64,000 bases of DNA from Allodiplogaster sudhausi (taxonomy: Eukaryota > Nematoda > Chromadorea > Rhabditida > Diplogasteridae), in assembly GCA_945643635.1 (NCBI GenBank), contig CALZFC010000057.1, positions 357,001 through 421,000 of the forward strand. The letters are read 5' to 3'. Below are positions 1 to 11,635 of the stretch, one piece after another; position 1 is the stretch's first letter; every line of letters begins with the position of its first letter. Position numbers and translations under genes: made by a program. The notes under the pieces were generated by a model that saw only the letters and a program-made list of their open reading frames with translations, searched no databases and had not been told where the DNA came from.

Positions 1-51
1 TTTTAAATTTATTTAAGAGTTTTTGTTATTTAGTACGATTATCAATTACAG

Positions 52-743
52 ACTGGACTTTCCGCGACCTTACGCGATGCGGCTGCCGATCCGTCAGCGG
101 CATTTTACGCGGCGGTTCTCGCCGAAAGGCAGAAGACAAATCCGGAGGCGAGGAAGAGAAGGGCGGCCAAGTTGGAGAAGCGGAAGGCGGAGCGGGAGCT
201 GTGGAAGAAAGAGGAGCCCGAGAGGAAGATAAAGGAGGCGCGGATATGAAGAGAATGGAGACGCAGATAACGATGAAGGAGCTGAAGGCGAGGCTCGAGA
301 CCGAGCGCAGGAAGCATGGGGTAGGGAAGAGGGAGAAAGTTATATATAGAGAGAGCAATAAAGAGAGAACGAGAGAAAGAGATAGGTTGCGAGAACATTA
401 TTTAAATTTTTAAAATTATAAAATGTACATTTGTATGTATGTGAATAGATCTATAAAAATCGTGGTTCCTTGCAGATCCTGTACCAGCGCCGTTCTCCAC
501 GCTACCGCCCGCCGGATAAGGACGAAGATGACCTTTTCTCTCCCCTTCTGCTCTCTTCAATCCTCCCTCTCTCCCTCTTCTCTCTCTCTCTCTTCCTTCT
601 CCTCTCTTCTCTCTTCCTTTTGCTCTCTCTTCTCTCTCTTCCTTCTTCTCTCTTCTCTCTCCTCCTTCTCCTCTCTTCTCTCTGCCTTCCCTTTTCCAGG
701 CGACCCCCTCGTACATCTCATTGATGATCGCTGTGCACAATAA
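52..743 (+). pseudogene. Coiled-coil gene family, copy 1 (frameshifted)
   Basis: First of three diverged tandem copies (others near 5.4 and 9.2 kb). An exon opens after the acceptor at 51 (TTACAG) and reads as an Ala-rich start (TGLSATLRDAAADPSAAFYA) followed by a Lys/Arg/Glu helix. The frame stops at a TGA near 247, and the homologous reading continues in another frame (MKRMETQITMKELKARLETE), so a frameshift is present. A second exon starts at 476 after TTGCAG and is shortened relative to the other copies. After a CT-rich tract, a last exon-like segment follows TTCCAG near 698, and an AATAAA lies near 740. I do not recognise the family. The charge pattern suggests a long cytosolic or nuclear coiled coil, which is inference only. 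Confidence 0.45.
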
Positions 744-1772
744 AGTGTGAACTTGTTGTTCTCAGTGTAAAATACATAGTAAAGTTTCATATAAAAAAAC
801 GGCTTTATTAATAATACAAAATGGAAAAGGCGTTGAAGGGACCTTTTCTGTGGTCATTAATTGGAAACTAGGGTCTTATAGTGGAAATTGAGGTCGGGGG
901 AAGAGAGAACAGAGACAGAGGGAGAGAGAGAGAGAGAGAGAGAGATGGAAAGAGATGGAGGGATAGAGATGGAGATGGAGAAGAGAGAGAGAGAGAAGAG
1001 AGGGAACGAGAGATGGTGAGAGATTGTGGTTTAGCTTCCTTTTGTCTTCTTTTATTTTTTCAATTCTCTAGCCAGATTTCCTCAATTGTTGCAACTTCGC
1101 TACTTTAATTAATCATGTAAAGTAGTGAGGTTTGTATTAAACTAACCACATATTTTATTCGCCTAACAATAAGGATTCATACGAACAACTATAATTTGTT
1201 CAAGCATTTGTCGCCTGGGAAAATATTGCCTCATCTTTCTTCTTGGTTGGAGCTGTCTTCACGTGGGAATGTATTTACGACTTCACATAAAAAGAAAGGA
1301 AGACAATTTCATTTTATCTTGGCTGCTTGAATTCTTCAACTTACATACATATGTTTCGGTTGTTGTAAGTTGTCAATTTTACTGCCCAAATTTGAGGATA
1401 AAAATCAATTGGCCTTCCTCAACCTCTCCAAATACCAGTAAGAGTGCGGAGAAACAGTTAGGCGAGAGAGACCGAAGAGTCCTAGAGAGAGAGAGAGAGA
1501 GACAGATATACCGTATTTTCTCTAGATATACCGTGGAGGTCAAAGGTTACCAGCAAAACATGCATAAATATATGAGGATCGGCATCGGATAAATAAATAT
1601 TCGATGACGTCATGAGGCATGCCTGAGGAGTCGCGCCCTGCTGTGGCGCGGAAGAAGTGCGGCTAAGGTAATAACTTTTTTTAGATCACTTCGGTAATGA
1701 ACTCTAGATTGAGTGAGAGAGAAAATGAAACGAAAGGAAAAAAGAAGCTCCTTCCACTCTCTACTATTACAT
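744..1772. other. Intergenic, duplicated 3' flank and GA tract
   Basis: Positions 744-895 match the flank downstream of copy 3 at about 10,070-10,250, sharing AATAAAGTGTGAA and GGGTCTTATAGTGGAA, and so mark the duplication. Positions 897-1,010 are a GA-rich microsatellite. I see no supported gene in the rest. A perfect CRE-type octamer, TGACGTCA, lies near 1,605. Confidence 0.5.
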
Positions 1773-1773
1773 A

Positions 1774-2125
1774 TACCGTATTTTCTCTATTAGTGCCCCC
1801 GGGGGCACTATTTTTCAATCCCTTTGCGAGAGGGGGGCACAATTTGAGGGGGGGGGGGGTTTTATTAGAGGGAGTGGTACTATTTTTCAATGCGATGGAC
1901 TAAAAGTTTGATAACACCACTTTATTCTCAAAAACGAAGAATTATAGCACTTCTTCAACGGAATCATCACTGGAATATCAGTTTTACCTTAGATTCTGAA
2001 TGAATTTACAATCAGTTCATCGGTAAGAGCATCCCATACCTAAGCATGGATTCCAGAAACTTCTCTATTAGACAATAAGGGGGGGCACTATTGGAGGGGG
2101 GGGGGGGGGGGTTCTATTAGAGGGT
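1774..2125. mobile_element. ACCGTATTTTCTC MITE, partial copy
   Basis: The left end is TACCGTATTTTCTCTATTAG followed by TGCCCCC and its mirror GGGGGCA. The body contains G-runs and the recurring phrases CTATTTTTCAATG and AAGTTTGATAACA, also found in the copies at 3.8 and 33.8 kb. No right terminal inverted repeat (GAGAAAATACGGTA) is seen, so the copy is truncated or rearranged near 2,125. Confidence 0.6.
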
Positions 2126-2577
2126 TGCTCGAAGCCACTTTTGTGACAGAGATTTTTGTTCTCGTTAATTTAGTGGCTATGACCAAAGAATGCAACTCCA
2201 AGTGCAACTTGCCATTTCACTTTAAATAAATTTTTTTAAGTTAATCTTTTATAATTTTACTGCAATTTTTTTTTCTAATATTGCTCATGTATTGTTCGAG
2301 GGAAAAATTAAACTTTAGCATTCTTTCAGCAAATACATATGAGAGAGAAAGCGGCCTTCTCGGTCGCCTTGCTTTTCTTTTTTGCGGCTGTTATTGGTTT
2401 GTTTTTTTTATATTTTTTTTACAGTATTCCGCTGCGTGGACATTGCAAGATCGTGTGAGATTGTGAAGGGTCGCGTCAATTTGTAATTTCACAAAAGCAT
2501 TCGGTGATCGCCCTCCTTAAAGCAAAAACAAATTGCTCTACTAGAAAAAAAAAGAAAAAAAATTGACCTACTTTCAG

Positions 2578-3660
2578 TTGACCATATTTTGGCGACGCCC
2601 CTCGACTACTATGAACGCGGCATGTCCTCTGTTGGCTTCGCTAATCTCACAATTAACAACACTTTCTACGAGGTACGCCGGCGAGGAGTGAGCGAACTGA
2701 CAAATGGATGAATTGACGAAATTCAATAAAAGGAACCGAAAATTGACTTTTTAATTCGCGCCTTTTTACTTTTAGAGTAACATTCAGGCACACGATACGA
2801 AGAAATTTTCTAATTATTTTTTTTAATACATATTTTTTTTAGAATGTGGAATACATCTAGTATGACATCGACGGCAAAGGATGCCACCAACATGTACTTG
2901 CAGTGTCTCCTCCATGGACTGAATCTAATAGAGGCATTAAATGCATGCGGCTGCCCTCCAATTCATCAGCCGCTATCTCCCCTCCAACTCCTTCCTATCC
3001 AAAGAATCCCCTCATCAACATTGGCCGCTATGACGTCACCATCAAGGGACGCGAGTACAAGAATGTTCCCTATTTTCGTGGTGACAAGCATTTCTGGACA
3101 CCGAATGAAGGGCCACTTTGTCCGGATGGATTTCAGCATGCGATAATAACCTCAAAGGTGATGCTTGTTTGTTTGAAGGAGAATGAATTACATTTTCACA
3201 CATATTGCATTGCCCGTCCCAATGAATGAAATAAAAAAATGGCACTCATATATTCAGGAGTTCGTCAAGACATATTGCTCGGTATCAATTGGTGTCGACG
3301 GCAGTCAGACTCTTGCACCTGGAGAGGACCCAACAACATAACATTACAGTCAAGCGTAGCCGATTCCAGTGGATGCTCGACGGCGAAGGAGTTGGCGCGA
3401 TTCCGGATGAGCTTTGGGAGGAGGGTCATCCTCAAGAACGTTGGGAAGACCTCCTAAATGTCTTCGTATCATATTCAAAGGAGGGCATGAAGAGCGAACT
3501 ATATTGGGGATCCTGGCCCTGCTACATGGATCAATCCCCATCCAACACAACAACCACATCTCCTACAAACACCGCTCCTACGACCACAGCTCCTGCGACC
3601 AAGGCGCCTGAGACCACAGCTCCTACTGTCGCAGCCAGCCTCTCAGCAGGTAGACAATAA
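2578..3660 (+). pseudogene. Secreted Thr-rich (mucin-like) protein gene, broken
   Basis: Three exons can be read: 2578-2672 (after CTTTCAG, donor GTACGC, ending NLTINNTFYE), 2843-3157 (after TTTTTAG, donor GTGATG) and 3258-3660 (after TATTCAG). Phases agree between exons. The second exon has an in-frame TAG at 2858-2860. In the third exon the frame carrying EFVKTYCSVSIGVDG stops at about 3340, while a second frame carries ELWEEGHPQERWEDLL and ends in a Thr/Pro-rich tail (TAPTTTAPATKAPETTAPT) with TAA at 3658-3660, so a frameshift is needed. Cys residues, N-glycosylation-like sites and the Thr-rich tail suggest an extracellular protein. I do not recognise the domain. Two lesions make a pseudogene more likely than a functional gene. 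Confidence 0.45.
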
Positions 3661-3700
3661 GATTTGCAGTTTTGTTACACTGAGCACTTATGTACATAGA

Positions 3701-4243
3701 TACCGTATTTTCTCTATTAGTGCCCCTCCCTCTAATAGAACCCCCCCCCCTCTAATAGTGCCCCCCTCTCGCAAGGGGATTGAAAAATAGTGCCCCCGGG
3801 GGCACTAATAGAGAAAATACGGTATACCGTATTTTCTCTATTAGTACCCCCCCCCTCTCTAATAGTACTACCCTCTGATAAAGCCATTGAAAAATAGAAC
3901 CCCTCCCTCTAGTAGAACCCCCCCCCCCCTCCAATAGTGCCCCCCCTAACAGCCTAATATTTCAGCTCGAATGCATTCTGGAGGCATGGGGGCTCTTCCT
4001 AATGAACTGATTGCAAATTCATTCAAAATATGTGGTAAAATGGATATTCCATGAATGATTCCTATGAATTAGAGCTATGATTCTTCCTTTTTTGAGAAGA
4101 ACATGCTGTTATCAAACTTTTAGTGTCTCACATTGAAAAATAGTAACCCTCCCTCTAGTAGAACCCCTCCCTCTAATAGTGCCCCCCTCTCGCAAGAGTA
4201 TTGAAAAATAGAACCCGGGGGTACTAATAGAGAAAATACGGTA
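3701..4243. mobile_element. Two head-to-tail ACCGTATTTTCTC MITEs
   Basis: Positions 3701-3824 form a complete 124-bp hairpin-like element, from TACCGTATTTTCTCTATTAG to CTAATAGAGAAAATACGGTA. Immediately after it, 3825-4243 is a longer copy of about 420 bp with the same ends. Both hold runs of C and the phrase ATTGAAAAATAG. The second has the same core phrases as the 33.8-kb copy. The junction ACGGTATACCGT is a perfect palindrome. No coding capacity is seen, so these are non-autonomous. Confidence 0.75.
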
Positions 4244-5363
4244 TAATAAGTCTTCAGACTCGATCTATCGGTTCTATCGATTCAGACCTTTCATTTAGGA
4301 AGCATCGATCTGTCGGGCTTCAGCCCTTCGCTCCACCGTCTTCTCATCTGCTTCATTTCTTCGCTCTACCTTCTTCTCATCTATTTCATTGCTTCGAATA
4401 TTCTGAAATAAGACGGCTTCATGGCAAATAAATGTACTTTATCCCCGTTGTTTCCATCGATGGTAGAACAAGCGGAAAAGCCGAGAATTCATGCAATTAG
4501 CACTACTTGCGATTTCCTTACCGTCGAGTTCGAGTTCTCGAAGGAGGTAGTGTGTCTCGGTTTATAGTACAGCATGGGCCAGAAGCTACTATGTATATTA
4601 ACAGCATTTTTTTTATTGGCAAAAGTTTTTAAATTCCAAGGGAGTCCTTTTTCAGATCCAGAAAAAAGGGTGGAAGAAGACACGACGCAGGAAGAAATAT
4701 GTAGGCATATGCTCATTTGGTAAAGAAATATGGCATAAAGATAATTTAACTCAGAAAATGTTGCTCTCTCTCTCGCCAAAGAAGTGCGATGTAACAGTCA
4801 CATAGCAATTAGAGCCATTATGCGCAAGGCATTGCCATAGTAAATTAAATACGGAGCCTAGAGACAAGACATAATGAGTTCTCGAACAATTAACAAAGTG
4901 CGAGGTGAGGCGGTGCCTAATGTTAGTTAGATAATTGGCATTCGTCTTATTCACAAATCGTCCCAAGGCGCACAGCAGACGGACGACCACTCTGAACATG
5001 GTTCGTGTTCTTCTTTTTTCAGTAAATTATTATTTGATATTTTTAAATTATTTTTTATAACTATTTAAAATTTTATATACGAGATTAAACTTTTGATGAC
5101 GATAGGCGCTCGTTTGCATAGCCAACTTGTGTTGGCTTACCACTGTATTACTGGAGGAAAAATGTGCAAAACAAAAATATTATGCACGTTATATCGAATA
5201 GCTAATCACTTACTTTTCTTTTCTTTCTGAAGTCAAATAGCCTTGTTTTTAAATTAATTTTGTTGTCGCTTGAAATTAGTATTCTCGCTATTATTAAAGG
5301 AGCATATAATTATATACATACCTATTTTATTGCCAAACGAATTTTTTTTAATTTAAATAACAG
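4244..5363. other. Intergenic; segmental duplication unit A
   Basis: Positions 4244-4770 hold no supported gene. Positions about 4,770-5,215 are paralogous to about 6,600-7,030: both carry GAAGTGCGATG, CATAATGAGTTCTCGA, CCACTGTATTAC and TATATCGAATAG. The next stretch leads into the acceptor of coiled-coil copy 2. The unit marks a tandem duplication that includes the coiled-coil gene. Confidence 0.6.
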
Positions 5364-5869
5364 ATTGGACCTTCCGCGTCGAATGGCGTCGCGCCGGGTG
5401 CGGTTGCCGCTTCGGACGCGGCAGCAGCCGAGAGGCTGAAGTAGAGGAAGAGCAAGATGGAAAAAGTGGCGACGAGGAAGAAGGCGGAGCGTGAGAAGAG
5501 GAAGAGAGAGGAGGCGGAGCTAAGGGCGGGGATCGCCAAGTTGAGGGACGATATCAGGCGCCTTGAGGTGGAGACGAGAGAGATCAAGAGAGACAGAGAA
5601 AGAGAGAGAGAAAAGAGAGAGAATGAGAAGGAGTGAGAGAGAGAGAAAGAGAGAAAGAGAAAGAGAGAGAGACAAAGAGGGAGAGAGAAAGTTAGGTTCC
5701 TAGAATTTTGTTTAAGTTTTTAGAAATATAATTTGTTTATTTGAACTAAATCAGGGAATGCTTGCCATTGCAGATCCGGTGCGAGCGCCTTCGCGCTCTT
5801 CTCAACGCGAAGAGGCTGCCGCGCCCGCCGGATGAGCACGAAGGGTTGCGAGGTGACCTTAGGCTTTAA
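5364..5869 (+). pseudogene. Coiled-coil gene family, copy 2 (nonsense codon)
   Basis: Exon 1 opens after AACAG at 5363 with IGPSASNGVAPGAVAASDAA and continues into a highly charged helix (MEKVATRKKAEREKRKREEA). A TAG sits in frame near 5440. Exon 2, at 5774-5869 after CATTGCAG, reads IRCERLRALLNAKRLPRPPD and ends in TAA. RLRALLNA is shared with copy 3. The exon-exon boundary lies in a GA-rich tract, so the donor is uncertain. It is a decayed paralog of unknown function. Confidence 0.45.
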
Positions 5870-7041
5870 TTGAAGGTAAGCGGCTTTCGATTGATGGTGA
5901 AATATTTATTAAAAATTTACTTGTGAAGTGACTTTTCAAACGATATTTTGGCTATTTCTGTCTTCTCTCTTTCTCTAGTCTCTCTATCACTCTTCTCTTC
6001 TCTCTCTTTCTCTCTTCTCCTCTCTTTCTCTCTTTTTCTCTTCTCCTCTCTTCTACATATCTTCCCTCTCTCAAGTTATTAGTTAGCTTTCTCATCCAAA
6101 TAAATAAATTTTTTATATATTAATTTTTAAATAATAATGAGCAGTAAAATGACGCACATATTTTAGTCTGTTTTGCTCTTCCAGGCCGCCTCCTCATACC
6201 CAGCCAAGCCATCTCATGGCCATCTCGAGCCACGCCCCCTTCCCTCGAAACCACGCCCATTTCTCTCCAACTACGCCCCACCCCCTTTCCGAATCGGGTT
6301 AATGATATTTCCCCTTTGTTCTTTCCACCGAGTCTTGAATGTAAACTTTGCTGTAGATGTGATATGCCTTTGTCAAAATAAATCATTCATGTTGCAATTC
6401 GTGATCAACACCAGGCATATAACAAAAAAAAGAGACTATATTCATAATGCAAAAAATGGACAATACATTTGAATGGATCGTTTCAATGGAAAAAAGAGTC
6501 TTCAACTGTATGGGGGAAAAGTGCTGTGAGTGAGGAGAGTATGTCGACATATGCGCAGATTAATGAAAGGCGGCACGCGTTGCGGCTCGCGTCGCGGCTT
6601 TGTCTCGTCAATGAAGTGCGATGCAATAGTCACGAAGCAATAAGAGTCATTATGAGCAAGGCGTTGCGCAAGGCATAATGAGTTCTCGATCAATTAATTA
6701 ACGAAGTGCGAGATGAGTGTTAGTTAGGTAGATGGCATGCGTCTCATTCACAAAGTGTTCAACTACCCACGTCGTCGACAAAAGACGATGGCTCGCAACG
6801 GCGCACGGAAGACGGCGGCCACTCTGGACATGGCTCGTGTTCTTTGTTTTAAAAATATGTAAATGATAACTTAATAATTTTTTATTACAGTTAAAAATAA
6901 CCTGAAATTAAACTTTCGATGGTGATAGGTGCTTATTTTCCATGGCAACTTGTCGGTTTCCCACTGTATTACCGGTAGAAAAATGTGCAAAAATATTAGG
7001 CACATTATATCGAATAGTTAGTTAGTTACTTTATTGTGGTA
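5870..7041. other. Intergenic; duplication unit A, second copy
   Basis: A CT-rich tract lies at 5,965-6,065. A GCCACGCCC-rich stretch lies at 6,225-6,285. Positions 6,600-7,030 are the paralog of 4,770-5,215. A 25-bp string at 6,573-6,597 is identical to 13,327-13,351 inside an intron of the kinase gene. No supported gene is seen. Confidence 0.5.
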
Positions 7042-7043
7042 TA

Positions 7044-8126
7044 CACACAAAGAAGATTGTCTTGAGAGGTCAAGACAATCGCTCAAGACAATTTGTCTTA
7101 AAATATACCCAAGACAATATTGTCTTGCATGCTTTTGACAATCATTGTCTTGACGAAATTGTCTTGCCCGGTCAAGACAATTGCGCGTCGCAGAATTGTC
7201 TTGACCTCCCAAGACAATTTCGCGCTGCGCGCCTAAGCCACGCCCCCTTCTCATTTTCAAGATCGCTCACGGATCAAATGCAGTTCGAATCATTACTTTT
7301 TATGCGTATTCATTATATAAAACGCTTTATTACAATAAACAAAACGCTTTATTACATTAAATAGGTTCTGTTTAACAACATGAGAACAGCTGACTTCATC
7401 CACAAGGGCATAAAACATGAAAAATGCTTTTAAAGACTTCCGATTTGCTAGAAAATGCAGAATTCGAGCTAAAAGCAAGCATAATGTGATCTAAAATGTA
7501 AAACAAAAACAGCAAAAGTGCATAGGAACTGACCTGATTTCGTCCGGAGTCGCTGAGTCGTCGTCGTATTGCCTGGAATCAGAATGAGAGATATTTTCAA
7601 CCAAGGGGAACCGAAACCGACCAACCAGACCCAACCACCCGAACTACTACCACCACATTACCCGCCCTAGCGATCTGGATCGCTATCCAGAACTTATCCA
7701 GATGATAAGGGCAGCTTCCATGTTTGAATTCTGGCAGAGGTTGCCTGTGGAGAGAGAGAGAGAGAGAGAGAGAGAGATACAGACAGAGAGTGAGAGAGAG
7801 ACAGACAGACAGACAGAGACCGACAGAGACAAAGACAACGAGACCACTTATACTATCCAAATGCCACAAATGTCTGTCTGCACGAAAGTCTAACATTTGT
7901 TATCTGAGATCTCTGTGTGTCTGAATGTCTGACTCCTGGTTGCCTACGTGCACTTCTAGAGACAACAAAAGCATGCAACAAAATGTTAGGCCGGCTGTTC
8001 GCGCTGCTTCCCCGCGACCGCAACGCGTACAGCTTCCCCGCCAGTGCTCGCTCCGTACACGTTTATGGTCATTTGTTTACGTGTGCATCCAGAGACAACT
8101 TATGGTTAGATATATCTCTCTCTCCT

Positions 8127-8169
<43 letters not shown>

Positions 8170-8359
8170 ACATATATCTGTGTATGTGAGTGTCTGTCTC
8201 CTACCTTTCGCTTACGTGCACATAAAGAGACAAATTTCAGCCTCCGCGTCCATACGAATTTAAGATGAATCAAGGATAAGTGAACATTCGGAGACATATT
8301 ACAGACAACGCGTCCATATATCTCCTATCTCCCTTCCCTTTCTCTTTCTCCCTTTCTCT

Positions 8360-8404
<45 letters not shown>

Positions 8405-8418
8405 TGTCTCTCTGTCTC

Positions 8419-8449
<31 letters not shown>

Positions 8450-9062
8450 TTCTCACAATCAGTTTTTCTTGCTCTCTCTTTCTCACACTTGGACTTACAA
8501 CTATCTCTAAATGCGACCGGATGATGAACATCCGTTATAGGATTAACTTCTTAAAACGTGCAAAAAAGAGGGAACAGTCACAGGAAAGGGTTAAAATGCA
8601 CAATAAATGGGTGCATTCGCCTCAACAACGGGGACTTTCAGAACAACAATGGTAAATTTACAGCAAATTTCTAAAATTACTTTTCAGAATTAGTTTTAAC
8701 ATTTCACTAAAAAGAGAAGTTGCAACTGAATACATTTTAATATGTTGCACGAAAACATAATAATGTAAAATATGTAAAAGTATTTTTGAGCACTTTTGCA
8801 CGCATGTGAACCCCAAAGTGTCGCCGCTCGACGTTGCCTAACTCGCCAGATCGGACGAGATCGCTACTTCGTGCCTGGCAGGGGAATTTCAAGACAATCA
8901 AGACAATTGGGCGTGGCGGCGCCGCCTCCTGAATTGTCTTAATTGTCTTGGAAAATTGTCTTGACGGGTTAAGACAATTTCCTGCAAGACAATTTTGTCT
9001 AAGACAAATCTCAAGACAATGGCTTCAAGACAATTATTGTCTAAGACAATATTCTTTGTGTG
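7044..9062. mobile_element. 2.0-kb TIR transposon with AAGACAAT subterminal repeats
   Basis: The left end CACACAAAGAAGATTGTCTT and the right end, read in reverse complement, CACACAAAGAATATTGTCTT are terminal inverted repeats. Each is flanked by TA (7042-7043 and 9063-9064), as in Tc1/mariner-type insertions. About 190 bp at each end is packed with AAGACAAT/ATTGTCTT units in both orientations. The paralogous segment near 5,210-5,270 lacks the insert, giving an empty-site comparison. The interior has (GA)n and (CT)n tracts, GCCACGCCC motifs and no recognisable transposase, so the element is non-autonomous. Confidence 0.7.
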
Positions 9063-9174
9063 TAGATATTTTTCATTGTTACTGCTTACAATTAGTATTC
9101 TTACTATTAATGAAGGAGTTGCTTTTTTATATTTAATAATACTAATTGTAAAGGAAATTATTTTTAAATTACAG

Positions 9175-9426
9175 ACTCGACCTTCGGCGATGAAGGAGGC
9201 GAGGGAGAGAAGAGCGGCGATGATGGAGAAGCTGAATGCGGCGCGGGAGGAGTGGAAGAGAGCGGAGGCCATGAAGAAGAAAGAAGCGGCCGAGATGAAG
9301 AGAATTGAGACGCTGATCAAGAGAAATAAGGCGGAGATCAAGAAGTTACTCGAGATGGAGAAGAAGAAGGCTTCGGAATGGTTCCAGCTCACGCAGCGTG
9401 CGGAGGTAGAGAGAAAATTGTACGGA

Positions 9427-9462
<36 letters not shown>

Positions 9463-9806
9463 AAGAGCGAGAAAGGGAAAAGAGAGAGAGAGAGAGAGAG
9501 ACAGAGTCAGAGACAGAGGAGAAAGAGCGAGAAAGGGAAAAAAGAGAGAGACAGACAGAGGAGAAAGAGCGAGAAAGGGAAAAGAGAGAGAGAGCGCGAG
9601 GAGACAGAGAGATGGAAAGAGAGAGAGAGAGGTTGGGAGAATTTTTTTTAACTTTGCAAAAACATAATATGTATGTGAAATTAATATACCTATGTATGTA
9701 CATACATACATATGTATGTATATGGCGGCTTTCCTTGCAGATCGAAAAACAGCGCCTTCGTGCCCTTCTCAACGCTATGGCACAAGGCGCGGCGCCCGCC
9801 GGATGA
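9175..9806 (+). CDS. Coiled-coil gene family, copy 3
   Basis: Best preserved of the three copies. Exon 1 is 9175-9405 (acceptor TTACAG, donor GTAGAG; the first Met codon is at 9190). Exon 2 is 9741-9806 (acceptor CTTGCAG). Both junctions are phase 0, giving about 93 residues from Met-9190. The product is an almost continuous charged helix with heptad-like spacing (MKEARERRAAMMEKLNAARE), ending in QRLRALLNAMAQGAAPAG. Compared with copy 2, a 4-nt length difference after LLNA changes the frame of the C-terminus, so this copy may also be altered. An AATAAA near 10,064 could serve as poly(A) signal. The function is unknown. An upstream exon cannot be excluded because the exon starts at a splice acceptor. 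Confidence 0.45.
9420..9640. repeat. GA-rich microsatellite
   Basis: Interrupted (GA)n with repeats of GAGAAAGAGCGAGAAAGGGA. It lies in the intron of coiled-coil copy 3 and produces long spurious open frames on both strands. Confidence 0.8.
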
Positions 9807-10291
9807 GGACGAGGATGGCGAGGTGACCTTTTCTCTCTCATCCATCTCCTCTCTTCTCACTCTTCTCTCTGCTCTCTACTTGTCCTCTCTTCTCTCTTCT
9901 CCCTCTATATTCTCTCCTCTCTCTCTTCCATCTCCTCTCTTCTCTCTCCTCTCGCTCTATTCTCTCTTCTCTATTCTCTATTCTCTCTTCTCTCTCTCTC
10001 TCTTCCCTCTCTTTACCCTCTTTCCAGGCGGTCCCTCGTACATCATTGAAGGTTGCTGTACCCAATAAAGTGTGAAATTGTTGTTCGCAGTTTGAAATAC
10101 ATGGTATACTTTTATATAACAACCAACTTTATTCATAATGCAAAAAAAATGGACAAGGCGTTGTATGGACACCTTTCAAGGGTCATTGACAGGGCCCTAT
10201 GGGAAACTAGGGTCTTATAGTGGAATCTGGGGTCGGGGGTCATTGGAGGACCTTTCTGGTCATTGGGGTCGCCGGGTCCTCGGAGGCCCCT

Positions 10292-11303
10292 TCAGCGCCT
10301 GGAAATGACCGAGGCATTTTTGGTGGCCGGCGCCGGTAGAATGTACTCGAGGGCAGAAGCGAGGAAGCCCTTGGTGCGGCGGCCTCGCATGTTCTGCGAG
10401 ATGGTCTCGACACACTAAAAATAGAGAGTGTGAGAGATGAGAGAAAGAAAGAGAGAACTGAGAGAGAGAGAACTGAAAGGAGAGTATTGATATAGAGAGA
10501 GAGATTGAAGAGAGAGAGAGAAATAGAGAAAGAAAGCGAGAGAGCGAGAGAGAGAGAAAGAGAGAGAGAGAGAGCGAGAGAGAGAGAGAATAACCTTCTC
10601 CGGAGTCGGCCGGAGGTGCGGATTGAGGTTCCAGCAGCTCTTCCAGAGCTCGTCGAGATAGCCGGGCACGCGAGGAGAGACGCAGACGAGCTTCTTGCCG
10701 GAGAGGATGTACTTCTTGAGCTGGAAAGAGGGCGAGGTCAGGGGAGAGCGAGAGATATGGGAAGGGAGAGAGGGCGAGGTCAGGAGTGAGCGAGAGATAT
10801 GGGAAGAGAGAGGGCGAGGTCAGGAGAGAGCGAGAGATATGGGAAGAGAGAGGGCGAGGTCAGGAGTGAACGAGAGATATAGGAAGAGAGTGGGCGAGGA
10901 AGGAGAGAGCGAAGGTGAGAGAGAGAGGGCAGGGAGAAAGAGATGAAGAAAAGGGAGAGAGATAAAGAGAAATGAGATTGGGAGAGCGATATAAGAGAGA
11001 GGGAGAGCGAGAGAGAGAGAGAAGAAAATGAGAGAGAGAGGGAGAGAGAATACAAGTGAGAGTGGAAAAAACGAACCTCTTCAAGTCCATCGATCTCCTC
11101 ATAGGGCGTCGCGGCGTTATGGTAGACCTAATATATGCAAGAGTTATAGCCACTGTCTTCGCTCACGTTCTTTCTCTTTCTCTTTCTTATTCTTTCTTTT
11201 TCCATTCACCTCCTTGTACTATCCCTCTCCACTCTCTCTCCCGTCTCGCTATGTGTCTCTCGCTCTCTCATAATTTCTCTAGTTTTCTCCACTGCTTCCT
11301 CTC

Positions 11304-11341
<38 letters not shown>

Positions 11342-11423
11342 TCTGTACCTATCTCTTTCTTGATTTCTCTCTCTCTCATTCTCTCTATCTCTCCCTCTTC
11401 GTCAGTATCTAGCTCTTTCTTGA

Positions 11424-11473
<50 letters not shown>

Positions 11474-11584
11474 CCCAACCTCCCAAATGAGCACTCCATA
11501 GCTCCAGAGAGAATTGATGACGGCGCCAGACTTCAGGCGCGACATACCGACCGCACACCTTGAAAAAGCAGGATATGTGGAATA

Positions 11585-11635
<51 letters not shown>

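Noticed and set aside
1603..1612. CRE sites (TGACGTCA) as regulatory elements
   Set aside because: Three occurrences in 64 kb (also near 3,028 as a half match and 51,744) with no promoter context; could be chance.
8106..8510. Long Ser/Leu- and Arg/Glu-rich open frames
   Set aside because: They are translations of (CT)n/(GA)n microsatellites and have no start context, splice sites or domain. The same applies at 9.4, 10.5, 20.5, 41.4-41.9, 47.8 and 59.8 kb.
7034..9064. CRISPR-like array from the regularly repeated AAGACAAT units
   Set aside because: Units are short, irregularly spaced and in both orientations at both ends of a TIR-bounded element in eukaryotic DNA. They are subterminal transposon repeats.
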